Position numbers and translations under genes: made by a program. The notes under the pieces were generated by a model. That model did not search any database, had not been told where the DNA came from, and saw only the letters and a program-made list of their open reading frames with translations. 8,090 bases of DNA from Bordetella parapertussis (GTDB lineage Bacteria > Pseudomonadota > Gammaproteobacteria > Burkholderiales > Burkholderiaceae_D). Below are positions 1 to 6,942 of the stretch, one piece after another (positions within the stretch are counted from its first letter, which is position 1; the number at the start of each line of letters is the position of its first letter). The stretch covers positions 1-8,090 of the forward strand of contig CAMCXB010000086.1 of NCBI GenBank assembly GCA_945883145.1. The letters are read 5' to 3'.

Positions 1-83
1 ACTATGAAGTTGGGAATACTAAAGCGGTACTCGACGGCGATCTAGATGACTTTATCGCTGCCTCATTAAAACAAGGCGTTTGA
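1..83 (+). CDS. prfB: Peptide chain release factor 2, C-terminal end (partial)
   Basis: Only the last 26 codons are present, read from base 3 to the TGA at 81-83. The peptide begins YEVGNTKAVLDGDLDDF and ends ASLKQGV. It matches the C-terminus of RF2, where E. coli has a very similar NTQAVLDGSLDQFIEASLK stretch. RF2 releases finished peptides at UGA and UAA codons on the ribosome. The programmed frameshift site and the GGQ motif lie outside the window. lysS follows directly, the prfB-lysS order common in gammaproteobacteria, which supports the call despite the short fragment. Confidence 0.88.
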   Translation, partial: YEVGNTKAVLDGDLDDFIAASLKQGV

Positions 84-94
84 ATACGATCATT

Positions 95-1624
95 ATGATG
101 ACTGATAAATACGAAGGTCTGCAGGAAGAAAAAGACGAAAATTCCATCATTGCTGAGCGACGCGCAAAACTTGCGGTGCTGCGTGAACAAGGTATCGCTT
201 TTCCCAATGATTTTAAACCTCAACATAAAGCTTCAGATTTACATGAACAGCACGGACAAGCCGAGCGCGAATATTTAGAAGCGCATCCTGTTGATGTCGT
301 GGTAGCTGGTCGTATGATGTTAAAGCGTGTAATGGGCAAAGCCTCATTCGCTACGATTCAAGATGCATCCGGTGATAGAGCTGATGGACGTATGCAGCTG
401 TACATCACCAATGAATCCATCGGTGAAGCCGCGCATGACGCCTTCAAACATTATGATATTGGTGACATACTTGGCGCAGAAGGCACGCTGTTCAAAACTA
501 AAACAGGTGAGTTATCTGTCAAAGTCAGTACGCTACGTTTACTCACAAAATCATTACGTCCTCTGCCTGATAAATTTCATGGTCTGTCTGATCAAGAAAC
601 GAAATATCGTCAGCGCTATGTTGATCTGATCATGAATGAAGAAACGCGCCGCACTTTTAAAGCGCGTACTGCAGCCATGTCCTCCATCCGTCGTTTCATG
701 GATAGCCATGATTTCATGGAAGTGGAAACACCGATGTTGCATGTGATTCCAGGTGGCGCAGCCGCTAAGCCTTTCATCACCCATCACAATGCCTTAGACA
801 TGGAAATGTTTTTGCGTATTGCACCTGAGTTGTATTTGAAACGCTTAGTGGTGGGTGGGTTTGATCGTGTGTTTGAAGTGAACCGCAATTTCCGTAATGA
901 AGGCGTGTCACCACGACACAATCCTGAATTCACGATGATGGAATTTTATGCCGCCTACGTCGATTACAAATGGCTGATGGATTTCACAGAAGCCGTGATT
1001 CGTCAGGCAGCGGTGGATGCACATGGCACAGCTGAGCTTAGCTATCAAGGTCGTGATCTCGATCTGTCACAGCCTTTTCATAGAATGACGATTGTGCAAG
1101 CAATTAATAAGTTCGCGCCGCAATACACACATGAGCAATTGCATGATGAGACCTTCCTCAAAGCTGAACTGAAAAAATTTGGTGTGAAACCACATGCTCA
1201 CTCAGGTTTAGGTGCACTGCAATTAGGCTTGTTTGAAGAAACAGCTGAAGCTCAATTGTGGGAGCCGACTTACATCATTGATTATCCAATTGAAGTCTCT
1301 CCACTGGCGCGTGCATCCGATACCGTGCCTGGCATTACCGAGCGCTTTGAATTATTCATGACGGGTCGTGAAATTGCGAATGGCTTTTCTGAATTAAATG
1401 ACGCTGAAGATCAAGCAGCACGCTTTCATGCGCAAGTCGCAGCGAAAAAAGCGGGCGATGATGAAGCCATGTATTACGACGCTGATTACATCCGTGCTCT
1501 GGAATACGGCATGCCGCCAACTGGCGGTTGCGGTATCGGTATAGATAGATTGATGATGTTAATTACTGACTCACCGAATATTCGTGATGTGATTTTATTC
1601 CCACATTTACGACGCGAAGATTAA
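95..1624 (+). CDS. lysS: Lysine--tRNA ligase (class II LysRS)
   Basis: This cytoplasmic class II aminoacyl-tRNA synthetase charges tRNA-Lys with lysine using ATP. From the ATG at 95 it has 509 residues, close to the usual 505. The N-terminal segment (RRAKLAVLREQGIAFPNDF, about 22-40) and an OB-fold anticodon-binding domain (about 65-155) precede the catalytic core. Motif 2 is seen as FRNEGVSPRHNPEF at about 266-279 and motif 3 as GGCGIGIDR at about 477-485. The start is uncertain: ATG codons at 95 and 98 have no well-placed Shine-Dalgarno sequence, and a TTG at 80 overlaps the prfB stop and lies only 3 bases after AAGG (73-76). Translation is probably coupled to prfB in one operon. A strong terminator follows the stop. 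Confidence 0.96.
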   Translation: MMTDKYEGLQEEKDENSIIAERRAKLAVLREQGIAFPNDFKPQHKASDLHEQHGQAEREYLEAHPVDVVVAGRMMLKRVMGKASFATIQDASGDRADGRMQLYITNESIGEAAHDAFKHYDIGDILGAEGTLFKTKTGELSVKVSTLRLLTKSLRPLPDKFHGLSDQETKYRQRYVDLIMNEETRRTFKARTAAMSSIRRFMDSHDFMEVETPMLHVIPGGAAAKPFITHHNALDMEMFLRIAPELYLKRLVVGGFDRVFEVNRNFRNEGVSPRHNPEFTMMEFYAAYVDYKWLMDFTEAVIRQAAVDAHGTAELSYQGRDLDLSQPFHRMTIVQAINKFAPQYTHEQLHDETFLKAELKKFGVKPHAHSGLGALQLGLFEETAEAQLWEPTYIIDYPIEVSPLARASDTVPGITERFELFMTGREIANGFSELNDAEDQAARFHAQVAAKKAGDDEAMYYDADYIRALEYGMPPTGGCGIGIDRLMMLITDSPNIRDVILFPHLRRED

Positions 1625-1649
1625 CGATTTTTTTAAACTGCTTCATACG

Positions 1650-1681
1650 ACCTCCGAATTCAAAACTCGGAGGTTTTTTTT
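1650..1681 (+). terminator. Rho-independent terminator of prfB-lysS
   Basis: An 8-bp perfect stem (ACCTCCGA at 1650-1657 with TCGGAGGT at 1667-1674) encloses a 9-base loop and runs into eight T residues at 1674-1681. It begins 25 bases after the lysS stop. It should end the prfB-lysS transcript and so separate it from the accessory genes downstream, which therefore need their own promoter. Confidence 0.92.
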
Positions 1682-1821
1682 CGTCCTTGATAAAACATAA
1701 AGGCATCGTATGTCATTGTTTTGTAATAAAAAATTAGGTGGCTAGTAGGGAATTACCAGTGAATACGAGTTACTCAGGGTTGCGTTTCAGATGACACCAA
1801 GAGCTAAAACAAAGAATTCAT

Positions 1822-1827
1822 GGGAGG
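1822..1827 (+). promoter_or_regulatory. Ribosome binding site that sets the chaperone start
   Basis: GGGAGG at 1822-1827 is a near-perfect Shine-Dalgarno sequence. It lies 5 bases before the ATG at 1833 and only 2 bases before the ATG at 1830, so 1833 is preferred. The in-frame ATG at 1791 lies upstream of it with no comparable site, so the 14 extra residues read from there are probably not made. Confidence 0.75.
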
Positions 1828-1832
1828 TAATG

Positions 1833-2240
1833 ATGTGGTCGCCGTATCAAATAAAAATATTAACTGAGCTTTGTCAGCTCGCACAGCTTAAGTCATCACT
1901 GACTAACATGCTTGAGCATGGCACTTTATTGTGGCGTGATATTCCAGTCACACTACTGCCCACGAAAGATGACTCGGAATCGCTTTCAATTTATGTGCAT
2001 TACGGCGTACCGCCTAAAGAAAATAATGCAGCTATTCTCACCCGTCTGCTTGAAATCAATCTGCTCATGCCACAAACCTATTTTGAGCGAATAGGCATAG
2101 ATCCAGAATCTGGCGCTGTTATTTTTCAATATCGCATTAAAAATCTTGCAGCAGAAAATATTTTACGCTTGATCGAGCATGCAGCCAGCAAGGCTAGCGA
2201 ATGGCGTGATGATTATTTTCTTCATGAAGTATCCATCTAG
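1833..2240 (+). CDS. Probable type III secretion chaperone, CesT/SycE family (class I)
   Basis: This 135-residue acidic protein (about 17 Asp/Glu against 12 Lys/Arg) has the layout of class I type III secretion chaperones: an N-terminal helix (about 4-28), a beta-rich middle (W34 to V59), then the helix ILTRLLEINLLMP (68-80), the strand-turn-strand GIDPESGAVIFQYRI (88-102) and a last helix ending near EWR (123-125). The LLE-N-L-MP and IDPESG-V-FQ pattern is what leads me to the family. Such proteins act in the cytoplasm as dimers, binding the first 50-100 residues of an effector, often masking a membrane-targeting region, and delivering it to the secretion ATPase. The gene directly precedes a large candidate effector in the same direction, the usual arrangement. 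No other secretion gene is in the window. Start chosen from the ribosome binding site. Confidence 0.8.
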   Translation: MWSPYQIKILTELCQLAQLKSSLTNMLEHGTLLWRDIPVTLLPTKDDSESLSIYVHYGVPPKENNAAILTRLLEINLLMPQTYFERIGIDPESGAVIFQYRIKNLAAENILRLIEHAASKASEWRDDYFLHEVSI

Positions 2241-2296
2241 CTTAAAAAATCAACTGAATTATTTTTATCGTTTAATCTCACTCATAAAAATTCACT

Positions 2297-3709
2297 ATGC
2301 TTACTACACAAATCTCAAAAAAAGATTTATATCCTAATCAAATACCTGCAACCGATCCTGTTCAACGATCTTCACTTCCGTTGAAACAGTCGTCGTCTTC
2401 AATAAAAAAACCTATTATTACTGCAGCCGTCACTCATGGGATCAAAGATTTCGCAGGACAATTTTTTGGAAGAACCGCAGGATTAGCAGTACTAGCAGGC
2501 CTAACAAGCGTAACAGGCAACGTAGCACCTTTAAAAGTTATCGCAGGTGGCATAGGTGCAATCACTGCAGGCACGCAAGCCTTTTTGATAGGTCGACATC
2601 ATATAGGCCATAAAACGATGTCACAAAAAACTGCATTAGCAATTTGCACTCTGAGCGTTGCTGCAGCAGGTGCAGGTATATCTGCTTATGGATCATTTCA
2701 ACCTGTGGTTGTTCTTGCAAGCTGTAGCGCTGCCGTGGCAGTAGCGTCACTACTGAAATTTTGTGGTCATAAAAAACACTACGATGAAAACACAACTGAA
2801 GGATTTAAAGCATTAGCATTCACTGCAGCAGTCGCCTACAGCACAACGTGTGCAGGCATGCTGATCTCATCATGGAGCCCACAAGAAAGCCATATTGCTG
2901 CACGCAGTATTGCTCTGCTAATCGAATCCAGTATTATTGAGCTGTGCAAAGCCTCACTAGAACAGCTAGGGCCCTCTGTAGATAAACATGTCTTAAGCTT
3001 TACAGGCAATGCTGGCGCACTGTTAATGGGCTTGCCCTTTTATACTGCCGCCACTGTACTCTTGAATGGTGTTGTATCTGGTGCCTTACAACCCCCCGTA
3101 GATTCGACAAAATTCGTGGAATTATGGTTGCCATTGATCGTAGGTGGACTTGCCAATACGGTAAGAGGCTCTGTTAATGCGTGCTCAGTCGCTTATCTCG
3201 CATCAAATAATATTGGTCTTCACGAATCAGATAAATCACTGTTACGACCCAATGCATGGATAAAAAAACCAGATTGTCATAAGCTTGCACAAAAAACTGC
3301 CGTAAGGTTTTTTCTTAGCTCTAGCAGAAACACACTTTATTTTTATATGAGAGATAAAGGTCTGGCCATCATGCCTGCAGCTTGTATTGCGCAAGCTTGC
3401 TATTCTGTCTTTGCTCAACAGCGTGATTTAATTTATGAGTTGATGCAAGGGAAAGGCTGGAGTGAACCCGTTCTTAATCAAAGAAATTCCACAACACGAT
3501 TACGTCAAGTATTAGTGGAGACTGATTCCCCTGAAAGATCTCAGACTGAATCTGAAATAAAAGCAGCTATTTACATGCATGCTGCATTACACAGCAGTTC
3601 TTCATCAACCTCTGAAGAATCTGATGTATCTGATGTATCAGACATATCGCATGATAATGAAGCAGATGATTCTGATATTGTTAGCGAAGAATCGCAGAGC
3701 TCACATTAG
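2297..3709 (+). CDS. Putative secreted effector, multiple hydrophobic segments, Ser/Asp-rich tail; family not recognised
   Basis: I do not recognise this 470-residue protein. Residues 1-40 are polar and rich in Ser, Thr, Gln and Pro (for example QRSSLPLKQSSSSIKK at 23-38), as in type III secretion signals, and do not look like a Sec signal peptide. Ala/Gly-rich hydrophobic segments lie near 61-73, 78-99, 112-131, 135-154, 171-191, 237-264, 274-300 and 355-373. Residues 433-470 form a tail of Ser, Glu and Asp with almost no basic residues. It sits 56 bases after a CesT-type chaperone gene in the same direction. I infer that it is the chaperone's substrate and may insert into host membranes. 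An ordinary integral membrane protein is the main alternative. The ATG at 2297 is the first start after an in-frame TAA at 2285-2287 and has no visible Shine-Dalgarno sequence. Confidence 0.6.
   Translation: MLTTQISKKDLYPNQIPATDPVQRSSLPLKQSSSSIKKPIITAAVTHGIKDFAGQFFGRTAGLAVLAGLTSVTGNVAPLKVIAGGIGAITAGTQAFLIGRHHIGHKTMSQKTALAICTLSVAAAGAGISAYGSFQPVVVLASCSAAVAVASLLKFCGHKKHYDENTTEGFKALAFTAAVAYSTTCAGMLISSWSPQESHIAARSIALLIESSIIELCKASLEQLGPSVDKHVLSFTGNAGALLMGLPFYTAATVLLNGVVSGALQPPVDSTKFVELWLPLIVGGLANTVRGSVNACSVAYLASNNIGLHESDKSLLRPNAWIKKPDCHKLAQKTAVRFFLSSSRNTLYFYMRDKGLAIMPAACIAQACYSVFAQQRDLIYELMQGKGWSEPVLNQRNSTTRLRQVLVETDSPERSQTESEIKAAIYMHAALHSSSSSTSEESDVSDVSDISHDNEADDSDIVSEESQSSH
3620..3646 (+). repeat. 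Three tandem 9-base units in the effector tail
   Basis: TCTGATGTA occurs twice in a row (3620-3628, 3629-3637) and is followed by a diverged copy TCAGACATA (3638-3646). The units encode SDV-SDV-SDI within the acidic tail (residues 442-450). The repeat keeps the reading frame, so slippage would lengthen or shorten the tail without breaking the protein. Confidence 0.8.
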
Positions 3710-3732
3710 CTGCAGGTTGCTTGTGTGATGAA

Positions 3733-4071
3733 TTAGTGATTTTCGCGTGCGTGATTAATGGTGTATTTAGGAATCTCAATAACTAAATTTTCACTAGCGA
3801 CGATAGCCTGACAAGAAAGACGTGATTGCGCTTCCAAACCCCATGCCATGTCGAGTAAATCTTCTTCTTTGTCCTCTGCTTCATTCAAAGACTGAAAGCC
3901 TTCACGAACGATGACGTGACAAGTCGTACAGGCACAAGATTTTTCACAAGCATGTTCAATTTCAATATCATTCTCTAGCAAGGCATCACAAACACTAACA
4001 CCTGCAGCCACTTCTAACACTGCGCCATCAGGGCACAAGACTTCATGAGGTAATACGACGATTTGAGGCAC
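3733..4071 (-). CDS. fdx: [2Fe-2S] ferredoxin of the ISC system
   Basis: This adrenodoxin-type ferredoxin of 112 residues donates electrons during Fe-S cluster assembly on IscU. The cluster ligands are C42, C48, C51 and C87 in the pattern C-x5-C-x2-C-x35-C, the same numbering as E. coli Fdx, with the extra C46 inside EHACEKSCACTTCH. The ends (PQIVVLPHEVLCPDGAVLE and IPKYTINHARE) are also conserved. The start is a GTG at 4069-4071, chosen because the N-terminus then aligns exactly with the family; only a weak GGA lies upstream. It is the last isc gene, 21 bases after hscA. No iscX follows; it converges instead on the putative effector gene. Confidence 0.97.
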   Translation of the reverse strand: MPQIVVLPHEVLCPDGAVLEVAAGVSVCDALLENDIEIEHACEKSCACTTCHVIVREGFQSLNEAEDKEEDLLDMAWGLEAQSRLSCQAIVASENLVIEIPKYTINHARENH

Positions 4072-4092
4072 AATATTTTTCCGTTTTATTTA

Positions 4093-5958
4093 TTAAGCAA
4101 TCTCATCGAGCTTGCGACCTGTTAATGCATTACGTACATTTCTATCCATACGTCTTGCCGCAAAATCTTCCGTACCTTTTGCAAGTGCTTCTACTGCGTC
4201 TTTAATCAAGTGATGATCGTTGCCCTGCGCTTTTTCTCTGACACCACTTAACAAGCTATGAATGTTATCTTTTTCTGAGGCAGATAATAAATCCTGATCT
4301 AAAGCCAACGCAGACTCAGTCGCTAAAACTATACGCTCAGCTTCAACTTGCTCTTCACGCAAAGCACGGTGCTTCATATCTTCATCGGCTGCACCATAAG
4401 AATCTTGCAACATGCGTGCAATCTCGTCATCTGCTAATCCATAGGAAGGCTTCACAATGATGGATGCTTCCACACCTGAATGCATTTCACGTGCTGCCAC
4501 AGATAGCAAACCATCTGCATCCACTTGATAAGTTACGCGTATTCTGGCTGCGCCCGCCACCATCGGTGGAATGCCGCGCAATTCAAAACGAGCCAGCGAA
4601 CGATTGTCAGTAACTAACTCACGCTCACCTTGAAGAATATGTACTGACAGTGCAGTCTGTCCATCTTTAAAGGTGGTGAATTCCTGAGCACGCGCACAAG
4701 GTATGGTGGAATTTCGAGGAATGACTTTCTCAACCAAACCACCCATAGTCTCAATGCCGAGTGATAAAGGTGTTACATCTAACAACAACCAGTCGTCGCC
4801 TGGATTTCTATTGCCTGCTAACAGATTCGCCTGCACAGCAGCACCTAATGCAACGACCTTGTCAGGATCAATATTCGCGAGAGGAATAGTTTGAAAATAA
4901 TCTCCTACTGCTTTGCGTATCTGTGGCATGCGGGTAGAACCACCTACCAACACCACACCATCAATCTCATCGACTGCTAGTCCTGCATCACGAATCGCTT
5001 TACGACACGGTGCTAATGTTTTGCTCACTAAGTGACTTGTGATTTCTACAAATTCAGCAGCAGTTATCGTTAATCTAACTTCTTCACCTGAACTTAACAC
5101 CGCATCGATATGCGTTTCACTATGCGTAGACAATGTCTCTTTTGCTTCACGCGACTTCACCATTAAGACACGTGTATCTTCATCAGAGAGTGGGGACAAA
5201 TGTGATTGCTCTATGATCCAGCAAAACAGACGATGATCAAAATCATCTCCACCGAGAGCGGAATCTCCGCCAGTGGCCATGACTTCAAATACACCTTTAG
5301 ATAATTTCAAGATCGAAATATCAAACGTACCACCACCTAAATCATAAACAGCATAGACACCTTCAGAACCATGATCTAAGCCATAAGCAATCGCAGCTGC
5401 AGTAGGTTCATTTAGTAAACGCAATACATTTAAGCCTGCAAGCTTGGCAGCATCTTTGGTGGCCTGACGCTGTGCATCATCAAAATAAGCTGGTACTGTA
5501 ATGACAGCGCCAACTAATTCATCACCAAGTGCATCTTCTGCACGCTGACGCAAGGTGGCTAAGATTTCAGCTGAAATTTCTATAGGACTTTTTATACCTG
5601 CTACTGTTCGCAGTTGCACCATGCCGGGTGCATCAATAAAGTCGTAAGGCATGTTTTCTACATGGGCGATATCTTTTAATCCGCGTCCCATAAAACGCTT
5701 CACAGAGACGATAGTGTTTTTAGGATCAGTCGTTTGTGCTGCTTGTGCTGCGTAACCTATGTTGGCAAAACCAGTCGGCAGATAACGTACGATGGAAGGC
5801 AACAAGTCATGGCCTTCTTCATCACTCAACACTTCAGGAATGCTATTGCGTACCGTCGCAACTAAAGAATTCGTCGTACCTAAATCTATCCCCACAGCTA
5901 ATCTGTGTTGATGTGGCGCGGTAGACATGCCAGGTTCGGAAATTTGCAGAAGTGCCAT
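4093..5958 (-). CDS. hscA: HscA, Hsp70-type chaperone for Fe-S cluster transfer
   Basis: HscA is a specialised Hsp70 ATPase that binds the LPPVK motif of IscU and, stimulated by HscB, promotes release of the cluster to acceptor proteins. The 621-residue length fits the family (616 in E. coli). The nucleotide-binding domain shows GIDLGTTN (23-30), VYDLGGGTFD (204-213) and VVLVGGSTR (335-343). The linker LLLDVTPLSL (391-400) joins it to the substrate-binding domain, followed by a helical lid to the end. The N-terminus MALLQISEPG is as in HscA rather than DnaK and fixes the ATG at 5956-5958, although no Shine-Dalgarno sequence is visible. It lies 38 bases after hscB, in the same operon. Confidence 0.97.
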   Translation of the reverse strand: MALLQISEPGMSTAPHQHRLAVGIDLGTTNSLVATVRNSIPEVLSDEEGHDLLPSIVRYLPTGFANIGYAAQAAQTTDPKNTIVSVKRFMGRGLKDIAHVENMPYDFIDAPGMVQLRTVAGIKSPIEISAEILATLRQRAEDALGDELVGAVITVPAYFDDAQRQATKDAAKLAGLNVLRLLNEPTAAAIAYGLDHGSEGVYAVYDLGGGTFDISILKLSKGVFEVMATGGDSALGGDDFDHRLFCWIIEQSHLSPLSDEDTRVLMVKSREAKETLSTHSETHIDAVLSSGEEVRLTITAAEFVEITSHLVSKTLAPCRKAIRDAGLAVDEIDGVVLVGGSTRMPQIRKAVGDYFQTIPLANIDPDKVVALGAAVQANLLAGNRNPGDDWLLLDVTPLSLGIETMGGLVEKVIPRNSTIPCARAQEFTTFKDGQTALSVHILQGERELVTDNRSLARFELRGIPPMVAGAARIRVTYQVDADGLLSVAAREMHSGVEASIIVKPSYGLADDEIARMLQDSYGAADEDMKHRALREEQVEAERIVLATESALALDQDLLSASEKDNIHSLLSGVREKAQGNDHHLIKDAVEALAKGTEDFAARRMDRNVRNALTGRKLDEIA

Positions 5959-5996
5959 AAAAGCTAACTAAAGATTGAAATAATAAAGGTCAGCGT

Positions 5997-6518
5997 TTAA
6001 GCCTCGAGTGCTTCAAAAGCCTGCGACACTTCATCAGAGAATTTTTCTAAGAACATCAGTTGACGCACACTTTCACCTGCTTGTGCATAATGTTTTTCTT
6101 CCAGCTGGCGCGCAATCTCAACTAGCTGTTGTTTGCGCGCTGTACTTAATTCAGATTCGAGTTTTTCTAATGTAGATAACTCACGTTGCGCGCGCGCTTC
6201 TTCAAGCAGTTCACGCCATTCCATTTGCTGCATTAAAAATGCACGTGGCATGGCGGTATTCGATTCCACTTGCAGATCAATACCATTTAACTCAACCAAA
6301 TAAGCAGCACGACGAAATGGGCTTTTCAGTATTTGATACGCTTCATTCGCACGCGTTGCCCATTGCATTGCCACTCTTTTTTCTGCGTCGGGCGCAGACA
6401 CAAATTTATCCGGATGTACTTTGTTTTGCACTTCGCGATAAGCAGCATCAAGTTGCGCGGTATCTAACGCAAACTCTGCTGGCAAATTAAATAAAGCGAA
6501 ATGATTTTGCATGGTCAT
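5997..6518 (-). CDS. hscB: HscB, J-domain co-chaperone of HscA
   Basis: HscB is a DnaJ-type co-chaperone that brings IscU to HscA and stimulates its ATPase. From the ATG at 6518 it has 173 residues. The N-terminal J-domain carries the HPD motif (residues 35-37, in KVHPDKF), needed to stimulate Hsp70. The C-terminal part (about 80-173) is the helical bundle that binds IscU, rich in Glu, Leu and Arg. The start is uncertain: the ATG at 6512 gives 171 residues, exactly the E. coli length, and an upstream TTG at 6527 is also in frame. None has a good ribosome binding site, and a terminator-like hairpin ends only 9 bases upstream of the 6518 start, so translation may be weak or regulated. Confidence 0.93.
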   Translation of the reverse strand: MTMQNHFALFNLPAEFALDTAQLDAAYREVQNKVHPDKFVSAPDAEKRVAMQWATRANEAYQILKSPFRRAAYLVELNGIDLQVESNTAMPRAFLMQQMEWRELLEEARAQRELSTLEKLESELSTARKQQLVEIARQLEEKHYAQAGESVRQLMFLEKFSDEVSQAFEALEA

Positions 6519-6520
6519 GT

Positions 6521-6553
6521 AAAACAAAAGCCTGTCACTACTTCAACAGGCTT
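6521..6553 (-). terminator. Hairpin with T-run between iscA and hscB (possible attenuator)
   Basis: Read on the - strand, AAGCCTGT pairs perfectly with ACAGGCTT (6546-6553 with 6528-6535 on the + strand), an 8-bp stem with a 10-base loop, followed by TTGTTTT (6527-6521). This is the form of a rho-independent terminator with an interrupted T-run, placed within the isc operon just before the hscB start. On the + strand the stem is followed by A residues, so it would act only in the isc direction. It could reduce read-through into hscB-hscA-fdx or protect the 3' end of an iscSUA transcript. Confidence 0.62.
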
Positions 6554-6576
6554 AAAAAATGAAGTCTCACTCAAAT

Positions 6577-6900
6577 TTAGATGGTGAAACTCTCTCCGCA
6601 TCCACATTCATCTTTGACATTAGGATTGCGGAATTTAAATCCTTCGTTCAAACCTTCACGCGCAAAATCTAACTCTGTGCCATCGATATAAGGCAAGCTT
6701 TTTGGATCAACAAACACCTTAATGCCGTACGATTCAAATACAGCATCTTCTTGCTCACTGTCGTCCACATATTCCAGTTTGTAAGCCAACCCTGAGCAAC
6801 CAGTGGTACGCACACCAAAACGTAAACCTATACCCTTGCCACGCTTTTCCAGAAAACGTGAAACATGCTTAGCTGCTTTTTCTGTAAGAGTGATAGACAT
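6577..6900 (-). CDS. iscA: IscA, A-type Fe-S carrier protein
   Basis: IscA binds Fe-S clusters or iron and passes them to target proteins. It has 107 residues, the same as E. coli IscA. The three conserved cysteines are present: C35 in TTGCSG and C99 and C101 in DECGCGESF at the C-terminus. The conserved stretch EGLNEGFKFRNPNVKDE precedes them. The ATG at 6898-6900 gives the family N-terminus MSITLTEKAA and follows a purine-rich stretch rather than a clear Shine-Dalgarno sequence. It lies 42 bases after iscU in the same operon. Confidence 0.97.
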   Translation of the reverse strand: MSITLTEKAAKHVSRFLEKRGKGIGLRFGVRTTGCSGLAYKLEYVDDSEQEDAVFESYGIKVFVDPKSLPYIDGTELDFAREGLNEGFKFRNPNVKDECGCGESFTI

Positions 6901-6942
6901 AGTGAACTTTCTCTTTCTTAAGCGATGTAACTTAATGAACGA

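Noticed and set aside
554..787. Antisense open frame of 77 codons within lysS
   Set aside because: It lies wholly inside a well-supported conserved gene, resembles no family I know, and has no separate start signals. The same holds for the other open frames found antisense or out of frame within lysS, the accessory genes and the isc genes.
1791..1832. Longer start for the chaperone at the ATG at 1791
   Set aside because: The strong GGGAGG lies inside this extension and is correctly spaced for the ATG at 1833, while 1791 has no comparable site.
2297..3709. Reading the 470-residue protein as a pore-forming translocator of a type III system
   Set aside because: Translocators are usually served by TPR-type (class II) chaperones, whereas the neighbour here looks like a class I chaperone. 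The many hydrophobic segments also exceed the one or two typical of translocators.
3701..3728. TCACA...TGTGA inverted repeat between the effector and fdx as a CRP site or terminator
   Set aside because: The half-sites are in the reverse order of a CRP site and 18 bases apart, and the 5-bp stem is followed by no T-run.
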